From the IMG/VR virus record IMGVR_UViG_3300026484_000160, positions 1 through 47,456 of that record: DNA of 47,456 bases. One strand, written 5' to 3'. The stretch's first letter is position 1. Each line of letters begins with the position of its first letter. Positions 24,874-34,357 of the stretch are shown in pieces. Made by a program: the position numbers and the translations under genes. The stretch comes from a virus. A model generated the notes under the pieces. The model made no database searches and was not told the DNA's origin. It saw nothing but the letters and a program-made list of their open reading frames with translations.

Positions 24874-25779
24874 ATGAAATTATATGAATGTGTAGTAGAA
24901 GATAATAAAGATCCTGACTACCTTGGAAGAGTAAAGTTAAGAGTCTTAGGTGTTCATAATCCTAAATTAAAAGATGTTAAAACTGAAGAATTGCCTTGGA
25001 GTAGATGTCTTCATCCTTTAGATCAAGGAAATACTTTTGGTACTTCTACTAATATTAAAGTAGGTACTTGGGGATGGTGTTTTTCCTTAAATGAATCTGA
25101 TACTGAATTTTTATTCATCGGAACATCTAAAGGTATTTTTAATTCTGTAACTACTAAAGATATCGATGGTGATGAAATAGGATTCAAGGATCCTTCAGGT
25201 CAGTTTCCTATTAGAAAAGGAATACCTGATAATCCTTTAATGTACGGTAAAAAACTCAATCCTGATATTACAAGAGACAGAGTAAAAGTAGATTCTTTTT
25301 CAGAGCAAAAAGATACGGCTGACAAGGCTACATATCCTAATAATAAAGTTTACGAAGATTATGAAGGAAATATAGTAGAGATTGATGGTACTAAAGGTAA
25401 TCCTAGAATTAGAATTCAACATTCATCAGGAGCCAGAGTGGAAATTTCTACTAAGGGTGATATAACTATACAGGCTTCAGATAAAGGAAACTTATGGGTA
25501 GAAACTCCTGGATTATTTGCTTTAGGTGCTGATGGTAATATAATATTTGAAGGAGACTTTAAAGTAGTAGGAAGTATTGAATGTACTGGAGATATCTCGG
25601 ATAAGATGGGAACTCTTGATTCATTGAGACAACAGCATGATGCAAATGTATCTACTTTTAACTCACATACTCATTTATATAAACCTGGTTCAGGCGATCC
25701 TACTCCTACTGTAATACCTAATTCTCCAGAAACTCCGGATCCTAAGACTAAATTCGTGTGGACAGGGACTCCTTTATAA
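24874..25779 (+). CDS. 5: Central spike protein (gp5/gpV-like, no lysozyme)
   Basis: A 301-residue protein with an OB-fold start (YECVVEDNKDPDYLGRVKLR, 'GRvkvrv.g.h'), a helical linker and a C-terminal beta-helix needle: VYEDYEGNIVEIDGTKGNPR, HSSGARVEISTKGDITIQAS, and FEGDFKVVGSIECTGDI, then FNSHTHLYKPGSG. T4 gp5 carries a lysozyme domain between these parts; here there is none. HTH near the tip may bind metal, as in P2-like spikes. I prefer ATG 24874 to 24868, since AGAGG touches the first but lies 6 bases from the second. The needle pierces the outer membrane; wall digestion is probably by the M23 domain upstream. Confidence 0.87.
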   Translation: MKLYECVVEDNKDPDYLGRVKLRVLGVHNPKLKDVKTEELPWSRCLHPLDQGNTFGTSTNIKVGTWGWCFSLNESDTEFLFIGTSKGIFNSVTTKDIDGDEIGFKDPSGQFPIRKGIPDNPLMYGKKLNPDITRDRVKVDSFSEQKDTADKATYPNNKVYEDYEGNIVEIDGTKGNPRIRIQHSSGARVEISTKGDITIQASDKGNLWVETPGLFALGADGNIIFEGDFKVVGSIECTGDISDKMGTLDSLRQQHDANVSTFNSHTHLYKPGSGDPTPTVIPNSPETPDPKTKFVWTGTPL

Positions 25780-25782
25780 ATA
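25775..25782 (+). promoter_or_regulatory. Late promoter TATAAATA
   Basis: Perfect match that overlaps the spike stop codon, 19 bases before the gp25 start. Confidence 0.8.
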
Positions 25783-25801
25783 TATAAATTAAGGAGCATA
25801 A

Positions 25802-26215
25802 ATGATAAATAATAAATATGTAGATATATCTTCTCCGAAAAATTCTTACGGCTCCGTGTATTACGAAAGAGATTATGATATAGATGCTATCAATAATTCC
25901 ATAATGAATTTATTTTCTATAGAACTTGGAGAGGTTCCTGGAAAGCCTTGGTTAGGTAATCCTCTTTCTTTTTACTTATTTGATAATATAGGATATTTCG
26001 AACAAAGATCTATAGAAATCTCTATTAGAAATACTCTTAGTTTATATGAACCTAGAGTGGAAATAGACTATGTTTATGTAAAAATGGAAGACGATACTAA
26101 TTCTATGGAAATTAATATCGGTTATTATACACTGTTAGGTAGTCAGGAAGTTTTTGAAGATTTAAAATTTAAATATTCACATAATAATATGACATCAATA
26201 GCTCAAAGAATATAA
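25802..26215 (+). CDS. 25: Baseplate wedge protein gp25-like
   Basis: A 137-residue protein; T4 gp25 has 132. It has the lysozyme-like W0025 fold pattern, ending with the conserved loop LYEPRVEIDYV (the EPR motif) that contacts sheath and wedge. The start GSVYYERDYDIDAINNSIMN and the phrase GEVPGKPWLGNPLSFYLFDN match the usual 'rG.r...pefGc' segment. gp25 links the inner baseplate to the first sheath ring and is among the most conserved contractile-tail parts. It lies before gp6, as in many phages and in type VI secretion clusters. Confidence 0.9.
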   Translation: MINNKYVDISSPKNSYGSVYYERDYDIDAINNSIMNLFSIELGEVPGKPWLGNPLSFYLFDNIGYFEQRSIEISIRNTLSLYEPRVEIDYVYVKMEDDTNSMEINIGYYTLLGSQEVFEDLKFKYSHNNMTSIAQRI

Positions 26216-26224
26216 AGGAAAAAT

Positions 26225-29200
26225 ATGGCTAACGATTTTACTAGTGATTCAGGTACTTTACAAGAAATTATACCGTTCACTTATGATGAGATTGAACAAA
26301 AAGTAAAAGAAATTTTAATATCTAAAGGTTTTAAAGATATAAATTATCCTGGATCTAATATTAGTCAAATCTCTGATATTATGATATATTTAGTACACGT
26401 ATTAAATACTAATACGGCTATAAATTTACAAGAAGTTTTACTACCTCTAGCCACTAAAAAATCTAATGTATTATTTTCCGCTAGACATTTAGGTTATGAA
26501 GCTAAAAGAAAAACATCTTATAGATATAACTTAAAAATTAATTTTAAAAAGAAAGAAAATATATCTGATACTCAATCTTATAATTTCGTTTTAAATAAGT
26601 ATACAAAATTTACAAGCAATGGTAATGATTATTATTACTTAGGTGATCCTATTATTGTAGAAGGTATTACTAATCAAAATAGATTTGATAAGTCTTTTAC
26701 AATAGAAGTAAAAGAAGGTACACTACACAAATACGAAGATGAAGAATTATTAAATATTAGAGCATATTCGGAAATAACAGATTCTGGAGCATTTACAAAA
26801 CAAAACTATATGATACCTTATAGAGATGTAGAAGAAGACGGTATTGAATTATTTTTAACTTATATTGATGATTATGGTACTCTTATTGAAAAAGAAAAAT
26901 GGGAGAGATATGATTCAATAATGATTGATAGTTCTTTCAGAGAAGTTCAAAAGAAATTTATTACATTAGAAAATATCTTTTTAGAGATGCCTTCTGTATT
27001 TTTTGAAATAGGAGGGATAGGTAATCCTGTAAGAATTAATACTTTAATACAAGCTAACGTATTAGTTTCAAAAGGAAGTAAAGGTGAAGCCGGAGAAAAT
27101 TTTGAAACAGAGGAAGCATTAAAAAATCAAATATCCGTTTATATGGAAGATATCGTACATTATGGTACTGAGTCTGAATCTATAGAAGAAATAAAAGAAA
27201 ATGCTATGATATACCACAATAGTGCTAATAGAGCAATTACTGCACTAGATTATAAGGCTATTGTTAAAAATCATGAATCTGTAAGATACGGTACTGTATG
27301 GGGGTCAGAAGAAGAACATTATGATGCTTTTCTACCTGGTAATATTTTATTTAGTTTATTTCCACAAAGAACTATTAGAAATCTAATTCCTACAGACGTA
27401 AATAAAGATTATAATAATAAAGATGAGTATGACGCTTACAAATTTCAATTTGATCTTCAATATATGCCTAGAAGACCTGTAATAAATTTTTTAGCAGATC
27501 CTACTACTAATCCTATTACAAGACCTATAAATTATATTCCTAGACCTGTAGGATATATAGATAAACCTGATGGATGGGATGATTATGCTAGTGGTGGTGT
27601 TTTACCTCCTCCTCCAGAAGTAAGTCCAAATCCTGGAGAAAAACCAGCTATTCAATATCCTCCAGAAAGAGCTAATTATTTTGCTGATCCTACCGCAGGC
27701 GGAGGAGTTCAAGATCAACTTCCGAGTAACTGGATAGAAAATCCTAACATTTCAGGAACTTTCGACGGAATTAATCCTGAACCAGGTTTAGAATTAATAC
27801 AAGACGAAACTTTTGTTAAAATATTTAATGATTACATTAAAACTATAAATTCTGCAAATGCTGCGATTTATATTAATAATGATCAGGCTTGGTATGATGA
27901 TGAAGAAACTCACGGTTTAGATGATAATGCTGCAGGTGGTTCATTTGGAGGAAATGCAGGAGAAGGTACATTATATAAAAAATGGTTACAAAAACCTGAA
28001 GTTATAGAGTATATAACTTGGTTAAAAGAAGACTACCTTTATAGAACGTCTCTAGCTGAATATACTAAATGGGAAAGTAATAGAAACGAATTTCAAGAAT
28101 ATTTAGAATTTTTAAATTCTGAAGATGGTATTGAATATATTACTTGGTTCAATTCATTAGATTTTAATCAACAACAAGATGTTTTAAATTATGAAGATTA
28201 CCTGGACAGTGTAGATAGATATAATGAAAATAAAAAAGAACAAGACTCACTATTAGATAACTGGTACTTAAGAGATGATGAAATTTACAAAAATCAGAAT
28301 ACTAAAATAGGTGAGGATGACGGCTCTATATTTTCTTCTTTAGAAAAATATAGAGTCATGACTATGAATCATGTTTATAGACAACCTGTATACTGTAATT
28401 TCGATTTTAAGGTAAGAGTTATTAATTATGAATTAGGTAAAGAAATAGCAGAAACTAATCAAGCTATTTTCGATACTATTAATAATTACTTTAAAAATTA
28501 TATAGAAAAATTAGATGTAGAGTATTATTCATCTAACCTTAAAAGAAGAGTGGATGAGATAGTAGGTGATTCTACAGGTGTAGAAATTGATCTAACGACA
28601 GATCTAAGCTTGCATAGAATAATGTATGATCCATTTACATCGTTATTGTATTCTCAAAATATGAATAAAATAATAACTAAGTTAGCTTTTCCTTTTGAAA
28701 ATATGTTTAGTAACGGATTAGATTTTGATGGCTATAAGGTTCTACCAAACATTGATACTGATAATTTCATTTTAGGAAAAACAAAATTCATCGTCGAGGA
28801 ACCTACAGAATCTGTTACTCTAGGAAGCGGTACAAGTATATCTCTTAATGTTGGCGAGGTAGTAATGGTTCAAGATGGATCTGTATATAAGTATTATAAA
28901 ACTCTAAGTGACAGACCTTCCATATCCATAGATACTGAAAATTTTGAAGATGATTCTAAGTGGATAGATTTAAATGATGAAATAGATATTATTAGAAGAG
29001 ATACCGTAAAAGTTCTTAGAAAAGGCTCTTCAGATTATGAATACTTATACGTAAATGAGGATATGATTAAGGTTAATCTATATTACGTATTAGATAGCAT
29101 AAATGGAGGATATGATTCTTCAAAATGGGAAACTGAATTCAGTTTTAAAGATGTTAATGATGACCCTATTCTATTAAAACCTTTAAATTTATATGTAAAG

Positions 29201-29557
29201 AAAAATGTAGATGGTGATTATGATGTACCTAGTACTTTTAGGACGGTAGATAAAGAAATAGAGATTCCTATTTATATAGGTGATGTTAATGATTCGTTAA
29301 TACCTGATATAGAAGTAGGAAAATATATCATTAGAAACGGAAGATATCAACACATAGAAGTACACCTAGAGTTCGAAGATGAGGTTTCTGAAGGTGTAGT
29401 TATAGGTAATGAAAAAATTCCAGCAAATCTTACTTTTACAGATTATGGATTTGGATATCTAAATTTAGCATATCCTAATGAGGTTGAGGTTAGTTCAGAT
29501 AACATGCCTTTTACTGCTAATACTATGCCTAGATTAAGACAAGTAAAATTTTTATAG
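26225..29557 (+). CDS. 6: Baseplate wedge gp6-like (J-type), greatly enlarged
   Basis: A 1110-residue protein where T4 gp6 has 660. The N-terminus (FTYDEIEQKVKEILISKGF, ISQISDIMIYLVHVLNTNTA, NLQEVLLPLATKKSNVLFSA, RHLGYEAKRKTS) is diagnostic. The gp6 core runs to about residue 400 (RAITALDYKAIVKNHESVRY, TVWGSEEEHYD) and resumes near 705 (MTMNHVYRQPVYCNFDFKVR). Between lies an insertion of about 300 residues that is Pro-rich (VLPPPPEVSPNPGEKPAIQY) then charged and repetitive (residues 600-690). A further extension near residue 886 has the phrase SISIDTENFEDDSKWIDL, related to repeats in the next protein. gp6 forms the wedge ring. The additions probably face outward; their role is unknown. Confidence 0.85.
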   Translation: MANDFTSDSGTLQEIIPFTYDEIEQKVKEILISKGFKDINYPGSNISQISDIMIYLVHVLNTNTAINLQEVLLPLATKKSNVLFSARHLGYEAKRKTSYRYNLKINFKKKENISDTQSYNFVLNKYTKFTSNGNDYYYLGDPIIVEGITNQNRFDKSFTIEVKEGTLHKYEDEELLNIRAYSEITDSGAFTKQNYMIPYRDVEEDGIELFLTYIDDYGTLIEKEKWERYDSIMIDSSFREVQKKFITLENIFLEMPSVFFEIGGIGNPVRINTLIQANVLVSKGSKGEAGENFETEEALKNQISVYMEDIVHYGTESESIEEIKENAMIYHNSANRAITALDYKAIVKNHESVRYGTVWGSEEEHYDAFLPGNILFSLFPQRTIRNLIPTDVNKDYNNKDEYDAYKFQFDLQYMPRRPVINFLADPTTNPITRPINYIPRPVGYIDKPDGWDDYASGGVLPPPPEVSPNPGEKPAIQYPPERANYFADPTAGGGVQDQLPSNWIENPNISGTFDGINPEPGLELIQDETFVKIFNDYIKTINSANAAIYINNDQAWYDDEETHGLDDNAAGGSFGGNAGEGTLYKKWLQKPEVIEYITWLKEDYLYRTSLAEYTKWESNRNEFQEYLEFLNSEDGIEYITWFNSLDFNQQQDVLNYEDYLDSVDRYNENKKEQDSLLDNWYLRDDEIYKNQNTKIGEDDGSIFSSLEKYRVMTMNHVYRQPVYCNFDFKVRVINYELGKEIAETNQAIFDTINNYFKNYIEKLDVEYYSSNLKRRVDEIVGDSTGVEIDLTTDLSLHRIMYDPFTSLLYSQNMNKIITKLAFPFENMFSNGLDFDGYKVLPNIDTDNFILGKTKFIVEEPTESVTLGSGTSISLNVGEVVMVQDGSVYKYYKTLSDRPSISIDTENFEDDSKWIDLNDEIDIIRRDTVKVLRKGSSDYEYLYVNEDMIKVNLYYVLDSINGGYDSSKWETEFSFKDVNDDPILLKPLNLYVKKNVDGDYDVPSTFRTVDKEIEIPIYIGDVNDSLIPDIEVGKYIIRNGRYQHIEVHLEFEDEVSEGVVIGNEKIPANLTFTDYGFGYLNLAYPNEVEVSSDNMPFTANTMPRLRQVKFL

Positions 29558-29566
29558 GAGATTTGA

Positions 29567-32500
29567 ATGAATGATATTGTCGGTGTATCAGGTGATTACA
29601 CACTCAATTCAATAAGAATTAAAGAAGATAAAGTTTTTAGAAGCGTAGTAGAAGCTATTACGCCTGAAAAAATATTTAAAGAAAATAAAGAATTAATTGA
29701 TGCTTTTGTAGATATCCTAGTAGAAGAATCTCCTATATCTATTAATATAATGGATATATTTAATAAAGATAAAAGCATAGAGAGTTTAGATGCCGTTCAG
29801 AAACAATTTGCAGAGGTTTATTTAAACAATTTTTATACAGTTTGGAATAAAGCCAAAACTGATTTTAGATTAAAAAATAAAATAGATAATCTTCTTAAAA
29901 AATATTCTAGTATAGGTATAGAAATAGATAGAAAAAAATCTTTTGTAAACTTTTTCGAAAATGAAGAAGAGATGTATACTTCTGATAGATATATGATGGC
30001 TAAAACCTTTAATGAAAAAAAAGGTACTGAAGTAGCTATTGAATACGCTTATAAGTTAGCTTGGTTATCAGGAATCGAAGGACCTCTTAGAGATGCTTAT
30101 TTTTTCGATATACAATCTCAAGCTTGTCTAGGGCTTTCTGAAGGATTTATTATCTGTGGAGATTCATTATCAGATCCTCTACCACCAGAACCTACACAAG
30201 AAGAGAAAGATTTATTTCCTACTATCTGGCCTCTTCCGGACGAAACTCCTATTCTGTGTAGCGATGCTTCTGCTTCTAGAATAGGAACTTTTACTATTTC
30301 TGATACGGTATCTCACGATTCTTGTACTAAATTTACATATCAAATAGAAGGATCTTTGTTTCCTGAGTTTTTTGAAGCTTTTGTTATTCCTTTAGCTCAT
30401 CCTATAGGATTTAATTACATCTATAGAAAAATTACTTCTATGGCTTTTGAAGATTATTTTAATTTAGAATATATTTACAGATGTGATGAAATTGGAGTAA
30501 GAAGTCTTTGTGTTGATGGAGATTGTACAGATACTTTAACTGAAATTTACGGAGTTAGAGCTATTTATGATGATGATGGTAAAATTATTTCTGCTGGAGG
30601 AGGAATATCTAAATCTCAATTAAAACATATTGAAAAAGGTATAATGATACAAGGTACGTATGCTAATTGGGATTATGAAAAATATATATTTGATAACGAT
30701 AATTATTTAATACAATACACTTATGCTCCTCCTCTTGGAAAGGTAGAACAAGTTATAAAATATTACGATATCAACCTAAATAGATCTTATAATTATGTTA
30801 AAAATCCTTCATTTGATGAGTGGTATGATTGGCAGATGAAGGAAAATACACATTGGACTATATCTGATGGTAAGGCTTCATTTAATAGTTATGTAGAAGG
30901 TGGTATGATTAGGTCTAATAATTCCTTGAATGAAAATCAAGAAGATTGGTATTATTTTGATTTTCCTGGTGGCGTGATAGATATATTCATGTATGGAGTA
31001 GATATGTTCGATACATATTTATTTTTATTTCCTATATCTGAAGAAGACAATCTAAATAACGGTAACTATAATAATTCTATATTAATGAATGACGACTACG
31101 GTAATTATTCAGATGCTAGGCTAGTAGGTAATATACCTTCAGGTAAATATATATTAATAGCAACAGGGTATGTAGATATGGATGCTTCTGATGAAGCAGG
31201 ATATACGATTTATCAATCAGGTGTATATGAATTAGCTCTCGGGTACGATATAGGTAACGTGTATAATATGCCTTCTTATGCTAGATTTTTAACTAGCGAT
31301 GAAATACGAACAACGTTTTGGCCTGTACTTGAAAGTGACTATGATATACTTTCTCAACCTATATCTTTAGAAAAAGATAAAAAATATGAAATAATATTAA
31401 AAATATCTGGTCTATCTCATGAAGATAAGGTAACTTTTAGAATAAATGAGAGAAAAGTATACGACGATAACGGTTTAGTTACTGATGTAGTATATGATGA
31501 GTGGTTACTAACAGAAAATATAGAATATAATTTAGGATATACAGGATATGGTGGAGAAGAGATTAAAATATTCGCTTCAAATATAATATCTACAAATTTT
31601 AAATTAGAATATGTCAATATTTTTATAAATGAACCTAGTAAAACTTATAACAACGATATAGATCAAAGTGATATATATATAATTAATCTAGATAATCCTA
31701 TATTAAACTTATTTACTCATGATGAAATGATTATTAAAACTGAGATATCTCTTAATGAGGATATGAATGAGTTATATTATAATCACATATCTGATGAAGA
31801 TAAATATCCTATCATAGGTAAAAATATGATAATAAATGAATATCATTATGGTAGAGCAGATGTTGAAACGTCAGGATATGAACAGATAGTTGATGTTGTA
31901 AAACATATGACTGTAGATTATTTTATGCCAACATTAGGTGCAGGTACTATTAGAACTAGATATGAGGCTACTAGAGATCTTGGATTAAGAGATTTGCTTT
32001 ATGAGGATTTTACAGATACTAATAATTGGAGAATATTAGTTAATAATATCAATTATAAATTAGATATTGATGAAGGTATTACTAGTGAAGGCGCTTTTAG
32101 AATAGGAGATAAAAATTCTAATCCAACAGGTTTAGTTATTCCTAAAGGTTCAGATGATACTACATATATGGTAGAAGAGTTAAGTATAGAAAGAGATTTC
32201 GAGGCTGAGTGGATCCAAGGTATAGATGATATATCATTTGCTAATCCATCTAAATGGTTTATGACGTCTGATTGGAGAATAGAAGAATTCTTCAATACTG
32301 AATCTAATTATGCCGAAATAAAACCAAGGAATACTATACAAACTACAGGTAGTGAACAATTAGTAGATGTTCAAGTTGGTACTCTTATAGAGTATATAGA
32401 GTCTGTTCAAGGACCGGATACAGATAATACATCACCTTTTGGACATAAATATCATACTTACGAATCTCTAGAAAATAGAGGTATTATAGATATTAATAAG

Positions 32501-33235
32501 GAAGATTTTATATCTTCTCCTAAATGGAAAAAATATAGGAGAACCGTTGATTCATATTTATCTAGAGAGATAGATACGGACACTATTCTCAATGATGAAA
32601 TAATAAAACTAACTACACTGATAGACTTTCAATATGATTATAACGATATTGATAACTGGATAGAACTTACTATAGGTCAAGAAGGTGATATAACGTATAG
32701 ATACAAAGAAGATGAAGATTTCTGGACAACTATCAACATAGGAAATTTAGTTACTTATCAAAAATATAAAAATGGAATTTTAGTATCTGAAAATCAATAC
32801 GAATCTGTCTTAGATAGAGGTGAGATTAATTTAAAAGATGAGGATTTCACAGATTCTAATAATTGGACTTTGATGCCAAATGCGGATAATGTACCAGATT
32901 ATACGTATAAATCTAATGATAATAATTACGTGACTGATGTTAGCGTAGGAATGACTGTTGATGTTATTCAAGATAATTACTGGTCAAATAGAGAGAGAAG
33001 AAGATACATTTCTAAAACGGATAGAAACTCTATAAATTTAGCTTGGGAGGATTTTTCAGATGAAAATTTATGGACTGAAGAAGAAGTAAACAATCCTATA
33101 AGGATATCCAATAGTACTCAAATAGAGTGGGGTGGAAAATATAAAATAGGTGATAAAATATATTTTACTGCTTCTCCTACTTTTAGAGGCAAAGTTACAT
33201 ATTTTGATGTAAAAGTTTTTAATAAAAAAATATAA
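29567..33235 (+). CDS. 7: Baseplate wedge gp7-like with adhesin-type repeats
   Basis: A 1222-residue protein; T4 gp7 has 1032. The N-terminal 330 residues are helical (AVQKQFAEVYLNNFYTVWNK; YMMAKTFNEKKGTEVAIEYA, the 'sKGt..sykylf' segment) and include EAFVIPLAHPIGFNYIYRKI, matching gp7 'VIRFVHPVGFGFIAI'. Residues 300-780 are mostly beta-rich. Four degenerate units resembling 'vdLxxEDFxDxxxW' occur near residues 809 (LLYEDFTDTNNW), 975 (DINKEDFISSPKW), 1087 (NLKDEDFTDSNNW) and 1156 (NLAWEDFSDENLW), as in large bacterial adhesins. gp7 is the wedge arm that follows gp6; position and size agree. Confidence 0.72.
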   Translation: MNDIVGVSGDYTLNSIRIKEDKVFRSVVEAITPEKIFKENKELIDAFVDILVEESPISINIMDIFNKDKSIESLDAVQKQFAEVYLNNFYTVWNKAKTDFRLKNKIDNLLKKYSSIGIEIDRKKSFVNFFENEEEMYTSDRYMMAKTFNEKKGTEVAIEYAYKLAWLSGIEGPLRDAYFFDIQSQACLGLSEGFIICGDSLSDPLPPEPTQEEKDLFPTIWPLPDETPILCSDASASRIGTFTISDTVSHDSCTKFTYQIEGSLFPEFFEAFVIPLAHPIGFNYIYRKITSMAFEDYFNLEYIYRCDEIGVRSLCVDGDCTDTLTEIYGVRAIYDDDGKIISAGGGISKSQLKHIEKGIMIQGTYANWDYEKYIFDNDNYLIQYTYAPPLGKVEQVIKYYDINLNRSYNYVKNPSFDEWYDWQMKENTHWTISDGKASFNSYVEGGMIRSNNSLNENQEDWYYFDFPGGVIDIFMYGVDMFDTYLFLFPISEEDNLNNGNYNNSILMNDDYGNYSDARLVGNIPSGKYILIATGYVDMDASDEAGYTIYQSGVYELALGYDIGNVYNMPSYARFLTSDEIRTTFWPVLESDYDILSQPISLEKDKKYEIILKISGLSHEDKVTFRINERKVYDDNGLVTDVVYDEWLLTENIEYNLGYTGYGGEEIKIFASNIISTNFKLEYVNIFINEPSKTYNNDIDQSDIYIINLDNPILNLFTHDEMIIKTEISLNEDMNELYYNHISDEDKYPIIGKNMIINEYHYGRADVETSGYEQIVDVVKHMTVDYFMPTLGAGTIRTRYEATRDLGLRDLLYEDFTDTNNWRILVNNINYKLDIDEGITSEGAFRIGDKNSNPTGLVIPKGSDDTTYMVEELSIERDFEAEWIQGIDDISFANPSKWFMTSDWRIEEFFNTESNYAEIKPRNTIQTTGSEQLVDVQVGTLIEYIESVQGPDTDNTSPFGHKYHTYESLENRGIIDINKEDFISSPKWKKYRRTVDSYLSREIDTDTILNDEIIKLTTLIDFQYDYNDIDNWIELTIGQEGDITYRYKEDEDFWTTINIGNLVTYQKYKNGILVSENQYESVLDRGEINLKDEDFTDSNNWTLMPNADNVPDYTYKSNDNNYVTDVSVGMTVDVIQDNYWSNRERRRYISKTDRNSINLAWEDFSDENLWTEEEVNNPIRISNSTQIEWGGKYKIGDKIYFTASPTFRGKVTYFDVKVFNKKI

Positions 33236-33238
33236 ATA
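33231..33238 (+). promoter_or_regulatory. Late promoter TATAAATA
   Basis: Perfect match spanning the gp7 stop codon, 20 bases before the start at 33258. Confidence 0.8.
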
Positions 33239-33257
33239 CTCTAATTAAAGGAAGAAA

Positions 33258-33929
33258 ATGAAAATAGAAGATTTAGCTAATAAGCCTACTGAAGGATATT
33301 TTAAATTAGAATGTTTGAATGAAAAAGGCGAAGTTATTGACGTTTTTGAACAGAAAAATATGATTATGTTCAACTCTAAACCTTCAGTAGCCAATTCAAC
33401 TGTAGGAGCATACCCTCCTGTAGATTATATTAATAAAATAGTTTTAGGTGATAGAGGTCACGACGTAGGAACAGGAAACTTATTAATAGGTAGAGATTTC
33501 GGATACCAAAGAGAAAAACTTTTTGCTGAGGAAGAATTAGGAAATACTTACGTTATAGTATTTAATTCTTTAATAAAAGATGGAGAAGGATTTATAAGCG
33601 ATATCCAATACGAAGCATATCACGAAGGAATTGCTACTAAATCTGTAGTCACTACTAACAGAGCTAGAGTATGGGCTAAAATAATTAATGTAAGTACTAT
33701 AGAATATCAAATAGAAATAGATCCGGCTAATGCTAACGGACCTGATGGAGTTCAAGCATGGACTGAAGCTGCTCTATTTACTAAGAGAGACGAATCTTCA
33801 GAATATGAATCAGGTACAGCACCGATCGGAACACCTAAAAACGGAAAAATATTCGCTATGAGAACTTTTCCAGCAAAAATTAAAGAACCTACAACTACGT
33901 TTAGAATAACGTGGCGAATTACATTCTAA
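33258..33929 (+). CDS. Baseplate/tail structural protein
   Basis: A 223-residue protein with a start GYFKLECLNEKGEVIDVFEQ then KNMIMFNSKPSVANS, and an end (WTEAALFTKRD, then GKIFAMRTFPAKIKEPTTTF, RITWRITF) that recurs in phage baseplate-wedge outer and fibre-attachment proteins ('eaaLf......mfar..fp.i.K.....l.itW.i.f'). It directly follows gp7 in the late operon, where T4 has gp8 (334 residues). It is shorter than gp8 and I cannot align it, so the T4 name is withheld. Probably a wedge periphery or fibre-holding protein. Confidence 0.6.
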   Translation: MKIEDLANKPTEGYFKLECLNEKGEVIDVFEQKNMIMFNSKPSVANSTVGAYPPVDYINKIVLGDRGHDVGTGNLLIGRDFGYQREKLFAEEELGNTYVIVFNSLIKDGEGFISDIQYEAYHEGIATKSVVTTNRARVWAKIINVSTIEYQIEIDPANANGPDGVQAWTEAALFTKRDESSEYESGTAPIGTPKNGKIFAMRTFPAKIKEPTTTFRITWRITF

Positions 33930-33938
33930 GGAGAATAA

Positions 33939-34331
33939 ATGGCAAGAACTACACTACAACAATTTGTTGATTATTATGAAGTAAGAAACGGTTATATGGG
34001 CTCTAAAGATGCTCTTAATAAAGCAGTACACCAAGCAAAATTAGAACTTAACGAATTATGGAATTGGGCTTCCGGAGGACAAGATACTATCAATCTTCCT
34101 GATGGTGGGATAAACGCATATATTATTAACGATAACAAATATAATGATATTGTAGGAGATCCTTCTAAATTAGCTAGATCCGCACAATGGTGTCAGGTAA
34201 ACTTATTTGATACTACGGCTGAACAAGGTAAAACAGATCGAGAAAGAGGTTGGAGTTCGGCTACAACTTGGAAGGTTATTACAGGTGTCTCGGATATGGG
34301 AGATACTAAATATAACGGAGGCACTTGGTAG
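33939..34331 (+). CDS. Hypothetical virion protein after the baseplate genes
   Basis: A 130-residue protein, ARTTLQQFVDYYEVRNGYMG..., with a helical first third (ALNKAVHQAKLELNELWNWA) and a beta-rich remainder rich in Gly, Asp, Asn and Trp (GWSSATTWKVITGVSDMGDT). The composition is that of an external particle protein. It is last in the operon, 9 bases after the preceding gene and before a hairpin terminator. I recognise no family. Possible small fibre or baseplate decoration. Confidence 0.5.
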   Translation: MARTTLQQFVDYYEVRNGYMGSKDALNKAVHQAKLELNELWNWASGGQDTINLPDGGINAYIINDNKYNDIVGDPSKLARSAQWCQVNLFDTTAEQGKTDRERGWSSATTWKVITGVSDMGDTKYNGGTW

Positions 34332-34336
34332 GATTT

Positions 34337-34357
34337 TTAAAGCTCTTTGAGCTTTAA
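34337..34357. terminator. Hairpin between converging late genes
   Basis: A 9-bp stem (TTAAAGCTC / GAGCTTTAA) with a TTT loop separates the plus-strand baseplate operon from the minus-strand gene at 34354, whose stop codon lies in the stem. No long T-run follows, so the strength is uncertain. Confidence 0.65.
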
